Assembly (NCBI RefSeq): GCF_001612945.1
Contig: NZ_BDBK01000018.1
Coordinates: forward strand, 186,001-250,000
Reading direction: 5' to 3'
DNA: 64,000 nt
Origin: Nocardia inohanensis NBRC 100128
Lineage (GTDB): Bacteria > Actinomycetota > Actinomycetes > Mycobacteriales > Mycobacteriaceae
In this document: piece after piece, positions 49,419 through 57,464 of the stretch
How positions within the stretch are numbered: position 1 is the first letter of the stretch
Layout: each line of letters opens with the position of its first letter
The notes under the pieces: generated by a model
Seen by the model: the letters and a program-made list of their open reading frames with translations, nothing else
Told to the model about the DNA's origin: nothing
Databases searched by the model: none
Translations under genes and position numbers: made by a program

Positions 49419-50071
49419 GCCGGCGTCGGCATGGCGGGGATACCGGCCGCGATCAGCTGATCGATCGAAATCAGCTTCAGCCCATGGGTATCGGCGAAGC
49501 TGCGCAGCGCGGACAGCCGCATGACCGAACCGTCGTCGTGGCAGACCTCGCTGATCACCGCCACCGGCGTCAGCCCGGCCAGCCGCATCAGCTCGACACC
49601 CGCTTCGGTGTGGCCCTGGCGCGCGGCGAGTCCCTGCGGATGGGCGCGCAGCGGGAAGATGTGCCCGGGGCGTTGCAGGTCGCCGGCCCCGGTGGCGGGA
49701 TCGGCCAGCGCGCGCAGGGTGGTGGCGCGGTCGGCGGCGCTGATGCCCGACACCACGCCCGTCACCGCATCGGCCGTCACGGTGAAGGCGGTCTGTTTGT
49801 CGTCCTCGTTCGCCGTGGTCATCAGCGGCAGGCCCAGCCGGTCGGCGCGCTCGGCCGGCATCGGTGCGCACACCACGCCGCCGGTGTAGCGGATGAAGAA
49901 GCCCAGCGATTCGGTGGTGGCCAGTTCGGCGGCCATGATCAGATCGCCCTCGTTCTCGCGCTGCTCGTCGTCCACCACGATCACGGCGCCGCCGGCGGCG
50001 ATATCGGCTACCGCCGCGCTCAGCTCGTCGAAGAGGATGTTCCGGGACTGCGTACTCGTCGAAGCGGTCAT
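49415..50071 (-). CDS. ribB: 3,4-dihydroxy-2-butanone-4-phosphate synthase
   Basis: The 218-residue monofunctional enzyme makes the four-carbon unit of riboflavin from ribulose 5-phosphate. It shows VIVVDDEQRENEGDLIMAAE (metal/substrate site), RYTGGVVCAPM, TTANEDDKQTAFTVTADA, GHIFPLRAHPQGLAARQGHTEA and VISEVCHDDG. No GTP cyclohydrolase II domain is fused, unlike the RibBA enzymes that most actinobacteria carry, so this may be a second copy. The upstream region has no recognisable FMN riboswitch. Confidence 0.95.
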   Translation of the reverse strand: MTASTSTQSRNILFDELSAAVADIAAGGAVIVVDDEQRENEGDLIMAAELATTESLGFFIRYTGGVVCAPMPAERADRLGLPLMTTANEDDKQTAFTVTADAVTGVVSGISAADRATTLRALADPATGAGDLQRPGHIFPLRAHPQGLAARQGHTEAGVELMRLAGLTPVAVISEVCHDDGSVMRLSALRSFADTHGLKLISIDQLIAAGIPAMPTPA

Positions 50072-50196
50072 CGTCAGTGGCCTCCGCCCTGTCCGGGGAT
50101 GGGATCACGCGTACACAATGCAAACGACCGTAAACGAACCAAGATCATTATTAACGCAGCCGCGATGCGAATCCTTTTCCGGGTCGGCGATCTCTA

Positions 50197-50784
50197 ATGG
50201 TGGTGATAGTGCAATCGAGACGCAGGGCCGTCGAGGAGTCGGGCGGAGTGGAACGTGGTTGGGCCGGTGCGCGGCTGGTCGAAGCGGCGCAGGCCGGGGA
50301 TCGGGACGCCATCGCAGCGGTGGTGCACGGGGCGCACCCGCACGTGCGGCGCTTCGCGCAGCACCTGTGCGCCTCCTCCGCCGATGCCGAGGACGCGGCG
50401 CAGGAGGCCCTGATCATCCTGTATCGCAAGATCGGGACCTTGCGCGCGACCGCCGCCCTGGCGTCGTGGATGTTCCGGATCGTGCGCAACGAATGCCTGC
50501 GCCGGGCGCGGGCGGTGCTCGACACCGAACCCGCCGTCGACCTCGACTTCGACCCCGCCGCCTCGGCCGAGGAGGAGGTGCTGCGCCGCCTGGACGCGGA
50601 ACAGCTCGCCGGCGCGATCGCCGAACTGCCGATGGTGCAACGGCGGGTCCTGATCATGCGCGATGTGCTCGGACACTCCGGCCGCGCCACCGCCGACGCA
50701 CTCGGATTGAGCACCGCGGCAATGAAATCCCAGCTGCACCGGGCGCGCACCGCCGTCCGCCAGAGCCTCGTCCTCGACCGCTAG
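50197..50784 (+). CDS. ECF-type RNA polymerase sigma factor
   Basis: The 195-residue protein has sigma region 2 (RLVEAAQAGDRDAIAAVVHG, DAEDAAQEALIILYRKI, ASWMFRIVRNECLRR) and region 4 (LPMVQRRVLIMRDVLGHSGRATADALGLSTAAMKSQLHRAR). No anti-sigma gene is adjacent. The next gene, 40 bp downstream, encodes a thioredoxin-fold peroxiredoxin-like protein, suggesting a redox-linked regulon. It is divergent from ribB. Confidence 0.93.
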   Translation: MVVIVQSRRRAVEESGGVERGWAGARLVEAAQAGDRDAIAAVVHGAHPHVRRFAQHLCASSADAEDAAQEALIILYRKIGTLRATAALASWMFRIVRNECLRRARAVLDTEPAVDLDFDPAASAEEEVLRRLDAEQLAGAIAELPMVQRRVLIMRDVLGHSGRATADALGLSTAAMKSQLHRARTAVRQSLVLDR

Positions 50785-50824
50785 ACCACCACCATCCGAT
50801 CCCGCAACGAAGGGGAGTTCTGTC

Positions 50825-51304
50825 ATGCTCGAAACCGGATCCATCGCGCCCGGTATGGAATTCGAAGATACCGACGGCCGCCCGTGGCGGCTGGCCGACT
50901 ATCGCGGCAAGCACGGCGTTCTGCTGTACTTCATGCGCTCGACCTCGTGCCCGATCTGCAATCGGCACGTCCGTGATCTCGTCGCGAAACAGCAGGAGTT
51001 CCAGGATGACAACATCCGCGTGTTCGTGGCCGTCCCCGAAGACGCCGCGACAGGCGCGGCCTGGCGGGCCAAGCGCGCCGTCCCGTTCCCGGTGCTGGTC
51101 GGCACCGAAGCGCGCCCGCACGAGTCGATCGGCCTGAGCCGCAAGGTCTTCGGCTCCATGCAACAGTCCGGAACCGTGCTCATCGATGCGGACGGCATCG
51201 TCCGGCACGTGCACGGCGCGACCCTGCCCGTCAACGGCTACGACGGCAAGGGCATCAGCGCCGCCATCCGATCCATCCCCGGGCGCAGCGGCGTCGGTAA
51301 GTGA
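50825..51304 (+). CDS. Thioredoxin-fold peroxiredoxin-like (AhpC/TSA) protein
   Basis: The 159-residue protein has the AhpC/TSA layout: GSIAPGMEFEDTDGRPWRLADYRGK, then LLYFMRSTSCPICNRHVRDL with a CPIC pair where peroxiredoxins have a single peroxidatic cysteine after PxxxT. It is probably a thiol peroxidase or a disulfide reductase in the cytosol; no signal peptide is seen. It follows the ECF sigma gene, and a strong terminator ends the unit. Confidence 0.88.
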   Translation: MLETGSIAPGMEFEDTDGRPWRLADYRGKHGVLLYFMRSTSCPICNRHVRDLVAKQQEFQDDNIRVFVAVPEDAATGAAWRAKRAVPFPVLVGTEARPHESIGLSRKVFGSMQQSGTVLIDADGIVRHVHGATLPVNGYDGKGISAAIRSIPGRSGVGK

Positions 51305-51309
51305 GGGGT

Positions 51310-51344
51310 GGGTGGCTGTCGCACGGCAGGTGCGACAGCCACCC
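51310..51344 (+). terminator. Strong intrinsic hairpin after the sigma-redoxin unit
   Basis: GGGTGGCTGTCGCAC pairs perfectly over 15 bases with its complement around GGCAG, starting 5 bases after the stop. Confidence 0.88.
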
Positions 51345-51406
51345 GGATCAACCGCTGATGTCCGGCCTTGGAACAGAATTCGGCCACGGCTCGGGTCGGC
51401 CGCGGG

Positions 51407-52546
51407 TCAGACGGTGAACGAAGTGACTCCGTCGACGACGCGGGCCAGTTGCTGCTCGGTGAGGCCCGGCCACAGTGGCAGGCGCACCACGGTTGCGGAG
51501 AATTCGGCGCTGCGGGTGCAGGGGAGCGGGGTGCGGCCGAGTTTGAGGCCGGCGGGGCTGGAGTCGAGCGGGATGTAGTGGAAGGGGGCGACGATGCCGA
51601 GTCCACGCAGATGGGCGATCAGATCGTCGCGGCGGCCTTCGCCGGGAACGCGCAGGAAGTAGAGGTGCGCGGTGTGCTCGCGGTCGTCGGGGACGGTCAT
51701 GAGCTGAACGTCGTTGCGGGCGGCCCACTCCGGGAGCCCCGCGGCGTAGTAGTCCCATACGCGGTGCCGGTTGGCTTGGATGGTGTCGAACTCGGCGAGC
51801 TGGGCGTCGAGGACGGCCGCGTTCAATTCGCTGGGCAGGTAGGAGGATCCGATGTCCTGCCAGGAGTACTTGTCGACCGCGCCGCGTAGGAAGCGGGCGC
51901 GGTCGGTGCCCTTTTCGCGGATGATCTCCGCACGGGCCATCAGGATTTCGTCGGTGAGCAGCACGGCGCCGCCCTCACCGCAGTGCACGTTCTTGGTGTC
52001 GTGGAAGCTGAGCGCGCCGATCGCGCCGATGGTGCCGAGCGGGCGGCCGCGGTAGTAGCCACCGAGGCCGTGCGCATTGTCTTCGATGATCGCGAAACCG
52101 TGGGTGTGGGCCAGCTTTTGCAGGCCCTCCATGTCGGCGGCGACACCGCCGTAGTGGATGACCACGACGGCCTTGGTGCGCGGGCTGATGGCGGCGGCCA
52201 CCGATTCGGGGTCGAGATTGCCGGTCGCCAGGTCGATATCGGCGAAGACGACGGTCGCGCCGCGCAGCGCCATCGCGGTGGCGGTGGAGGTGAAGGCGAA
52301 ACTCGGCACGATCACTTCGTCGTCGGGGCCGAGTTCCAGCAGCAGCCCGGCCATTTCGAGCGCGGAGGTGCAGGAGGTGGTGAGCAGGGCGTGCGGCGCG
52401 CCGGTGATGGCCTTCAGCTTCGCGGTCGCGGCCGCGGTGAACGGGCCGTCGCCGTGGCTGTGGTCGGACGAGAGCACCGTCTCCACATTCGCGAGCTCGC
52501 GGCTCGCGCGGAACGGTCGGCTGAAGATGATGCGGTCAGTGCTCAC
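51407..52546 (-). CDS. dTDP-4-amino-4,6-dideoxygalactose-type transaminase (DegT/DnrJ family)
   Basis: The 379-residue PLP sugar aminotransferase is of the WecE/RffA type. It shows TTSCTSALEMAGLLL, VIVPSFAFTSTATAM, IIEDNAHGLGGYYRGRPLGT and the PLP lysine in FHDTKNVHCGEGG, then DIGSSYLPSELNAAVL. The closest pattern I recall is RffA, which transfers an amino group from glutamate to dTDP-4-keto-6-deoxyglucose to give dTDP-Fuc4N. The upstream GT2 gene overlaps it by 11 bases, so the product is probably used by that transferase. Confidence 0.93.
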   Translation of the reverse strand: MSTDRIIFSRPFRASRELANVETVLSSDHSHGDGPFTAAATAKLKAITGAPHALLTTSCTSALEMAGLLLELGPDDEVIVPSFAFTSTATAMALRGATVVFADIDLATGNLDPESVAAAISPRTKAVVVIHYGGVAADMEGLQKLAHTHGFAIIEDNAHGLGGYYRGRPLGTIGAIGALSFHDTKNVHCGEGGAVLLTDEILMARAEIIREKGTDRARFLRGAVDKYSWQDIGSSYLPSELNAAVLDAQLAEFDTIQANRHRVWDYYAAGLPEWAARNDVQLMTVPDDREHTAHLYFLRVPGEGRRDDLIAHLRGLGIVAPFHYIPLDSSPAGLKLGRTPLPCTRSAEFSATVVRLPLWPGLTEQQLARVVDGVTSFTV

Positions 52547-53621
52547 CCGGGTCGAATCCCCTCGCGTTGCTGTGAATTTCGGTGTGGCCGCCGCGCCCGC
52601 GTTCCTCCGGTCGCGGGGTCGGCGAATCCACCGTCAGGTACAGGGGTTTGCCGACGAGCACGTGCAGCGCCACCCCGAGGTATTCGGCGATCAGGCCGAG
52701 CGAGAACAGGATCGCGCCGGTGCACAACAGCAGCACGGTCATCAAGGAGGCCCAGCCCTCGGGATCGGTGCCGCTGTCGGTCAGTGCGTGATAGACCACC
52801 CACCCCGCCATCACACCACCGGCGAGCGCCAGTGTCACGCCCAGCATGCTCACCAGGCGCAGGCCGCGAGTTCCGCTGCACAGCACCATCTTCCAGAACA
52901 GCGAGAACAACCGGCGATAGTTGTAACCGGACTCCTCCCGCCCCTCGGCGCGCAATTGCACCGGCACCTGCGCCACATCGCTGACCACCCAGGTCAGCGC
53001 CACATCCAGGTACACGCCATTGGAGGCCACCTCGGCGAGCTGCCGCGCGATATCGCCGCGAATCAGCCGGTAGCTCTCGAACCGGGTCGAGGAGGGGAAG
53101 GCGAACACCGTCGCCAGCACGATCTTCGCCCCGCGCGAGGTGATATTGCGCAGGAACCCGTGCGGCCGCGTATTGACCGGCTTGGAGTACACCAGGTCCG
53201 CGCGCTCGTGCAGCGCCGCGTCCAGGAAATCGCCGATGAACGCCGGATCGTGCTGCCCGTCCTCGTCCATGGTGACGGTCCAGTCGCGGCTGGCCGCCGC
53301 CATGCCGGCGATGGTCGCGGCGTCCTGTCCGAAATTGCGGCTCATCCACACCACCCGCACCTGCGGATAGGTCTGTTCGAGCTCCTGCAACACCACATCG
53401 GAGCGGTCGGGCCCGTGATCGTGCACGAGAATGATCTCGTCCACGCTGTACACCGCACCACCGGGCGAGGTGGTTTCGGAGCCCAGTTTGTCGAGTTCGG
53501 CGACGAGCGCCGCAATGGTCTCTTCGCCGCGATACACGGGCACCACCACCGAGACCGCGTGCACTCGGGTGCGCGCCGGCGGGGCGGAGGTGGTCTCGTA
53601 CGAACGGGACGGAATCGGCAT
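52536..53621 (-). CDS. GT2 glycosyltransferase with two C-terminal membrane helices (GtrB/DPM-like)
   Basis: The 361-residue protein opens with VSVVVPVYRGEETI, has RNFGQDAATIAGMAAAS and the metal/nucleotide motif TMDEDGQHDP, a FESYRLIRGDIARQL segment, and two hydrophobic helices (LVSMLGVTLALAGGVMAGW, LLCTGAILFSLGLIAEYLG). This is the architecture of GtrB/polyprenyl-phosphate glycosyltransferases that load a sugar on a lipid carrier at the inner face of the membrane. ATG 53621 is chosen; an upstream start adds a basic leader. Confidence 0.93.
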   Translation of the reverse strand: MPIPSRSYETTSAPPARTRVHAVSVVVPVYRGEETIAALVAELDKLGSETTSPGGAVYSVDEIILVHDHGPDRSDVVLQELEQTYPQVRVVWMSRNFGQDAATIAGMAAASRDWTVTMDEDGQHDPAFIGDFLDAALHERADLVYSKPVNTRPHGFLRNITSRGAKIVLATVFAFPSSTRFESYRLIRGDIARQLAEVASNGVYLDVALTWVVSDVAQVPVQLRAEGREESGYNYRRLFSLFWKMVLCSGTRGLRLVSMLGVTLALAGGVMAGWVVYHALTDSGTDPEGWASLMTVLLLCTGAILFSLGLIAEYLGVALHVLVGKPLYLTVDSPTPRPEERGRGGHTEIHSNARGFDPGEH

Positions 53622-53803
53622 CAGCTGGATCGACTTTCGAAGACGGTGCGTGCCGGAACTCCTCGCCAAATTACAGAGCCCGAGCCGCCGTGAACTCTAA
53701 CACGGTGCAGGTCGCGGAATTCGGCTCGGAGTTTGCTCACCCCATCATCATTGCGTCATGGGTCGATGCCTTCCACCGCGACGCCCTGTAGGGTCTGGAA
53801 CTC

Positions 53804-56116
53804 GTGGTGGAAAGTGCATTTTCGACGGTGGCGCGGGCCGCCGATCCCGAGGCCGGAGCAGACTCGGCAACCCACGACACCGCCCGGCGTGATGTACGTC
53901 GCTGGGGGCTGATCACCGCGGTCGGGGTGACGCTCGGCTATCTCGCGGTGTTACTGGCCGATGCCCGCCACTTCTACACCGACGACACCGAATCCCAGTA
54001 CACCGGTTTATGGGTGTTCTTCGGGCGCGCCTTCCGCGACGGCGACTTCCCGCTGCTGGTGCCGCAGCAGTGGATGAGCGGCAACTACACCAATGAGGAA
54101 GCGGGACTGTTCAACCCGCCGCAGCTGCTGATCGATCTGATCGCGCCCTCGGTGCCGAACCTGGCCGTGTACGCCACCATCGTCAAACTGATCTTCGCGA
54201 TCATCGCCGGGCTCGGCGTGTACCGCGTCTGCCTCGCCTACGGCAGCCGGCCGGAGTGGGCCGCCGCGGCGGGCGTCGCGTTCCCCTTCACCGGGTTCTT
54301 CCTCTTCTTCGATTCCGCCAGCTGGATCACCTCCATGACCGGCACCGCCTGGATGATCCACGCCTGGGCGTCGGCGGTGCGGTACTCGCGCGGCAGGAGC
54401 GGGCCGATCCCGGTCTTCGTCTTCCTGTACCTGGCGATCTCGGTGCAGTACGTGTTCCCCGCGGTGGAGGCGGTGCTCATGCTGGCCGCCGTCGCGGTCG
54501 GCGAACTGGTGGTGCGCGGATGGAAGGCGACCTGGGCTCCGATCTCCCGGCTCGCGGCCGTCGCCCTGTGCGCGGGCCTGGCGGGCCTGATCACCTTCCT
54601 GCCCTCGATGCTCTCGGCCAAGGTGAGCTGGCGCGGCACCTCGCAGATCAATAACGACCAGTTCCTGACGGTGCCGTGGTCGGAATCGCTGAACGCCTCG
54701 CTGCCCTCGACCATGCCCGCCTTCACCTCCTGGTGGGGGTACGTGCAGCCGCTGCCCATGGTCTACATCGCCTGGTTCCTGATTCCGGCGCTGGCCTTCG
54801 TGGATTGGCATGCGGCGCGGCAGCACTGGAAGCAGTTCGTATCCATCGCCCTGTTCGCGTTGATGGCGCTGTTCTGGACCGCCGGGCCGGGGACGATCGG
54901 CCCGCTGCGCTGGCCCGCGCGCGTGCTGCCGATGCTGGCGCTGGGTCTGCTGGTGCTGGTCTGCGTGCTGCTCGGGCGCTTCGGCACGGTGCGCGGGTGG
55001 CGCAATCGCGGCATCGCGGCGGGCGTGCTGATCCTCGCGCTCTGGGTGCGCAGTTTCTCCGCCGACCCGCACCACATGGTCTGGCATCTGCTGTCGGCGG
55101 TCGTCGTCGCGGCGCTCGGTGCGGGGGTGGTGTGGCTGGTGCGCGACAAGGGACTGGGCGCGGGCGTGGCGCTGGCCATCGTGGCCATGTTCCCCATCGC
55201 CTACTTCCAGGTCGATGCCGCCCAGCCGAACATCATGTCCTGGAACCTGCCCGCGAATCGCGAGGACGCCAAGGCGGCGTTCCCGAAGTTCGACACCGGC
55301 ACCACCTTGCAGCTCGGCGACCGCGGCCTGTTGCAGCCCGCCGACAAGAGCCTGCAAGGCGCGTACGGTTCCCTGGTCTGGGGCAACTACGCCAAGGATC
55401 TCGAGCAGAACTACGTCAACGGCTATACGCCCAACGGCCACTTCTACTTCGGTGAGATGCTCTGCATGCGCTGGGACGGCAGCGTCTGTCCCGACTCCTA
55501 CCGCCGCATGTTCGCCCCCGAACCGGCCACCGGGCGCACCCTCGCCGATCTCATGCTGATCGACCGGATCGTGTTGCAGAAGGCCATGTTCCCCGACGCG
55601 GGCAACCAACCCGCGCCCGACGGCTGGCATTTCGTGCCCGTGCCCGGTCACGAGAAGTACATCTGGGTGCTCGAACGCGACAACGGGCCGATCTCCACCG
55701 TGAACGGCCGTGTGGGCGATGCTCACAACGTCACCGCCACTTCGACTTCGGAGTCCGGCACCACCAGCACGCTGCGGGTGTCCTCGGAAACCGGTGGCCG
55801 CCTGACCTTCTCGCGGCTGGGCTGGCCCGGGTACCGAGTCACCTTGAACGGCAAGACGATTCCGTTCACCACGGTGGCCAAGGTGTTCGTCGCGGTCGAT
55901 ATCCCCGCCGGCACGAAGAACGCCGAACTCGAGCTGTCCTGGCGGCCGCCGGGCTGGAAGATCGGCATCGCCTCGGCCGCCGCGGGCCTGATCGGCCTGG
56001 GCCTGCTGCAATGGCTGTGGCTGCGTTCCCGCCGGGACGACGGCGACGACGGGGACGGCGGCGACCATCCGGCCCCGCCGCGCCCGGATCGTGAACTGGC
56101 GGACTCGCTCTCGTGA
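53804..56116 (+). CDS. Large YfhO/GT-C-like membrane protein
   Basis: The 770-residue protein has about a dozen membrane helices, an early extracytoplasmic loop with acidic residues (HFYTDDTESQYTG), and a C-terminal beta-rich extracytoplasmic domain (about 560-710; WHFVPVPGHEKYIWVLERD, GGRLTFSRLGWPGYRVTLNGK) closed by a final helix and an acidic tail. This resembles YfhO-type and other GT-C enzymes that take a sugar from a lipid carrier. It overlaps gtrA by 4 bases. The GTG start could be 53804 or 53807. Confidence 0.85.
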   Translation: MVESAFSTVARAADPEAGADSATHDTARRDVRRWGLITAVGVTLGYLAVLLADARHFYTDDTESQYTGLWVFFGRAFRDGDFPLLVPQQWMSGNYTNEEAGLFNPPQLLIDLIAPSVPNLAVYATIVKLIFAIIAGLGVYRVCLAYGSRPEWAAAAGVAFPFTGFFLFFDSASWITSMTGTAWMIHAWASAVRYSRGRSGPIPVFVFLYLAISVQYVFPAVEAVLMLAAVAVGELVVRGWKATWAPISRLAAVALCAGLAGLITFLPSMLSAKVSWRGTSQINNDQFLTVPWSESLNASLPSTMPAFTSWWGYVQPLPMVYIAWFLIPALAFVDWHAARQHWKQFVSIALFALMALFWTAGPGTIGPLRWPARVLPMLALGLLVLVCVLLGRFGTVRGWRNRGIAAGVLILALWVRSFSADPHHMVWHLLSAVVVAALGAGVVWLVRDKGLGAGVALAIVAMFPIAYFQVDAAQPNIMSWNLPANREDAKAAFPKFDTGTTLQLGDRGLLQPADKSLQGAYGSLVWGNYAKDLEQNYVNGYTPNGHFYFGEMLCMRWDGSVCPDSYRRMFAPEPATGRTLADLMLIDRIVLQKAMFPDAGNQPAPDGWHFVPVPGHEKYIWVLERDNGPISTVNGRVGDAHNVTATSTSESGTTSTLRVSSETGGRLTFSRLGWPGYRVTLNGKTIPFTTVAKVFVAVDIPAGTKNAELELSWRPPGWKIGIASAAAGLIGLGLLQWLWLRSRRDDGDDGDGGDHPAPPRPDRELADSLS

Positions 56117-56583
56117 CGGCCGTCGACTCCACGCCCGCCGGGCCGCTGCTCAAGCTGGTCCGGCGGCAGGAGATCGCCTTCGCCCTGGTCGGCGGTTTCA
56201 ACACGCTCATGGGTATGGGCTTCACCATCATGTGGCTGGCGGTCCTCGACGGACCGCTCTCCACCGATGCCGCTGCCGCCCTGGCCGTCCCGTCGGCCTA
56301 CTGCATCAGCCTGCCCGTCGCCTTCGTCCTGCACCGCACCCTGGTCTTCCGGGTCCGCGGCCAGGTCCTGCGTGATTTCATCGCCTTCGTGGGCGTCAAC
56401 TTCGTCGGCATGCTGCTGAACACCGCCCTGCTCTGGTTCGCGGTCTCGATCCTCGACCTGCCCAAGAACCTCTCCGCGATAGCCGTCATGGCCCTGGTGG
56501 CGGTGGCCAGCTTCTTCGGCCACCGCCACATCTCCTTCCGCCGCCCCGCCCACGATTCCCACCCCGAACCGTCGGCCCGGTAG
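56113..56583 (+). CDS. GtrA-family membrane protein
   Basis: The 156-residue protein has four membrane helices and the GtrA pattern: IAFALVGGFNTLMGMGFTI, YCISLPVAFVLHRTLVFR, FVGVNFVGMLLNTALLWF and a final VMALVAVASFFGHRHISFR. GtrA proteins are thought to flip polyprenyl-linked sugars. Translational coupling to the GT-C-like gene and the divergent GtrB-like gene make a three-part glycosylation set. Confidence 0.93.
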   Translation: MTAVDSTPAGPLLKLVRRQEIAFALVGGFNTLMGMGFTIMWLAVLDGPLSTDAAAALAVPSAYCISLPVAFVLHRTLVFRVRGQVLRDFIAFVGVNFVGMLLNTALLWFAVSILDLPKNLSAIAVMALVAVASFFGHRHISFRRPAHDSHPEPSAR

Positions 56584-56592
56584 GTTGTGACC

Positions 56593-56814
56593 ATGTCGGA
56601 GGAAACCTTGGACGCCACCCTGCTCAGCCTGCTCGCCTGCCCCCAGGACAAAGGCCCGCTCAAGCTCGTCCACGACGACAACGGCGACGCCGTGCTCTAC
56701 AACCCCCGCCTCCAGCGCGCCTACCCCATCGACAACGGCATCCCGGTGCTGCTCGTGGACGAGGCCCGCGACGTCGAGGACGCCGAGCACTCGGTCTTCA
56801 TCGCCCAGGACTGA
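56593..56814 (+). CDS. Trm112-family protein
   Basis: The 73-residue zinc-ribbon-fold protein reads LDATLLSLLACPQDKGPLKL, then LYNPRLQRAYPIDNGIPVLL, matching the Trm112 (PF03966) family. Bacterial members bind and stabilise methyltransferases, and are often encoded beside cell-envelope glycosyltransferase genes in actinobacteria. Only one of the usual zinc cysteines is obvious (ACPQDKG). GTG 56587 is an alternative start. Confidence 0.9.
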   Translation: MSEETLDATLLSLLACPQDKGPLKLVHDDNGDAVLYNPRLQRAYPIDNGIPVLLVDEARDVEDAEHSVFIAQD

Positions 56815-56852
56815 TCCGGTCCGGTAGTCCGCGCCGCGCAGGACCCGGAGGA

Positions 56853-57464
56853 CTATTGCGACCAGTCGAGGTCGCCGGTCAGGTAGCGCTGGACGGTCGG
56901 GCCGACGATGGCGGTGACTTCGTCGATGGACATGGAGGCGATCGGCTCCAGTTGGATGATCTTGCGCGTCATCAGCAGGCCGGCGAGCTGGGACGCGGCC
57001 AGGGTGGCGCGTTTGTCTCCGGTGCCGGGCGGGGAATCGACCCGGGACCGTACATCTTTGAGCACGACCTCGAGCAGGAAGGCGCGCGCCAAGGCCGGAT
57101 CGCCGCTGCCGAGCAGGGCCCGGAAGGCCGCGACCGCCTGCACGCCCACCGGCGAATCCCAGGTGGTGACCACGGCTCGCACGATGGTCTCGCCGAGCCG
57201 CTCCACCGGCGCGGTGGCGATCTGCGCCAGCACGACCTGCGGATCGATCGGCAATTCCAGTGCGGCGGTGAACAATTCCTGTTTGGTGCCGAAATAGTGG
57301 TGCACCAGAGCCGGATCCACGCTCGCCGCCGTGGCGATCGAGCGGATGGAGGCTTTGTCGAAACCCACCTCCGCGAACCGCACCCGGGCGGCGTCGAGGA
57401 TCGCCTCCCGGGTGCCGGATTGTCCCGGGCGCCGGCCGCTGCGGCTGCCGTTGCCCGAGGTCAC
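56853..57464 (-). CDS. TetR-family regulator of the adjacent ABC exporter
   Basis: The 203-residue protein has a standard helix-turn-helix (REAILDAARVRFAEVGFDKASIRSIATAASVDPALVHHYFGTKQELF) and a C-terminal TetR_C_17-like domain (PVGVQAVAAFRALLGSGDPALAR). Its start overlaps the permease stop (ATGA), so it is the third gene of the ABC operon and probably autoregulates through the dyad at 58985-59020. Confidence 0.93.
   Translation of the reverse strand: MTSGNGSRSGRRPGQSGTREAILDAARVRFAEVGFDKASIRSIATAASVDPALVHHYFGTKQELFTAALELPIDPQVVLAQIATAPVERLGETIVRAVVTTWDSPVGVQAVAAFRALLGSGDPALARAFLLEVVLKDVRSRVDSPPGTGDKRATLAASQLAGLLMTRKIIQLEPIASMSIDEVTAIVGPTVQRYLTGDLDWSQ

Noticed and set aside
50072..50196. FMN riboswitch upstream of ribB
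   Set aside because: I searched by eye for the conserved RFN-element blocks on the minus strand and found none.
54008..56068. 686-codon open frame on the minus strand
   Set aside because: It lies opposite the large GT-C-like membrane gene and shows only low-complexity Arg/Gln/Gly/His sequence, the usual GC-rich shadow.
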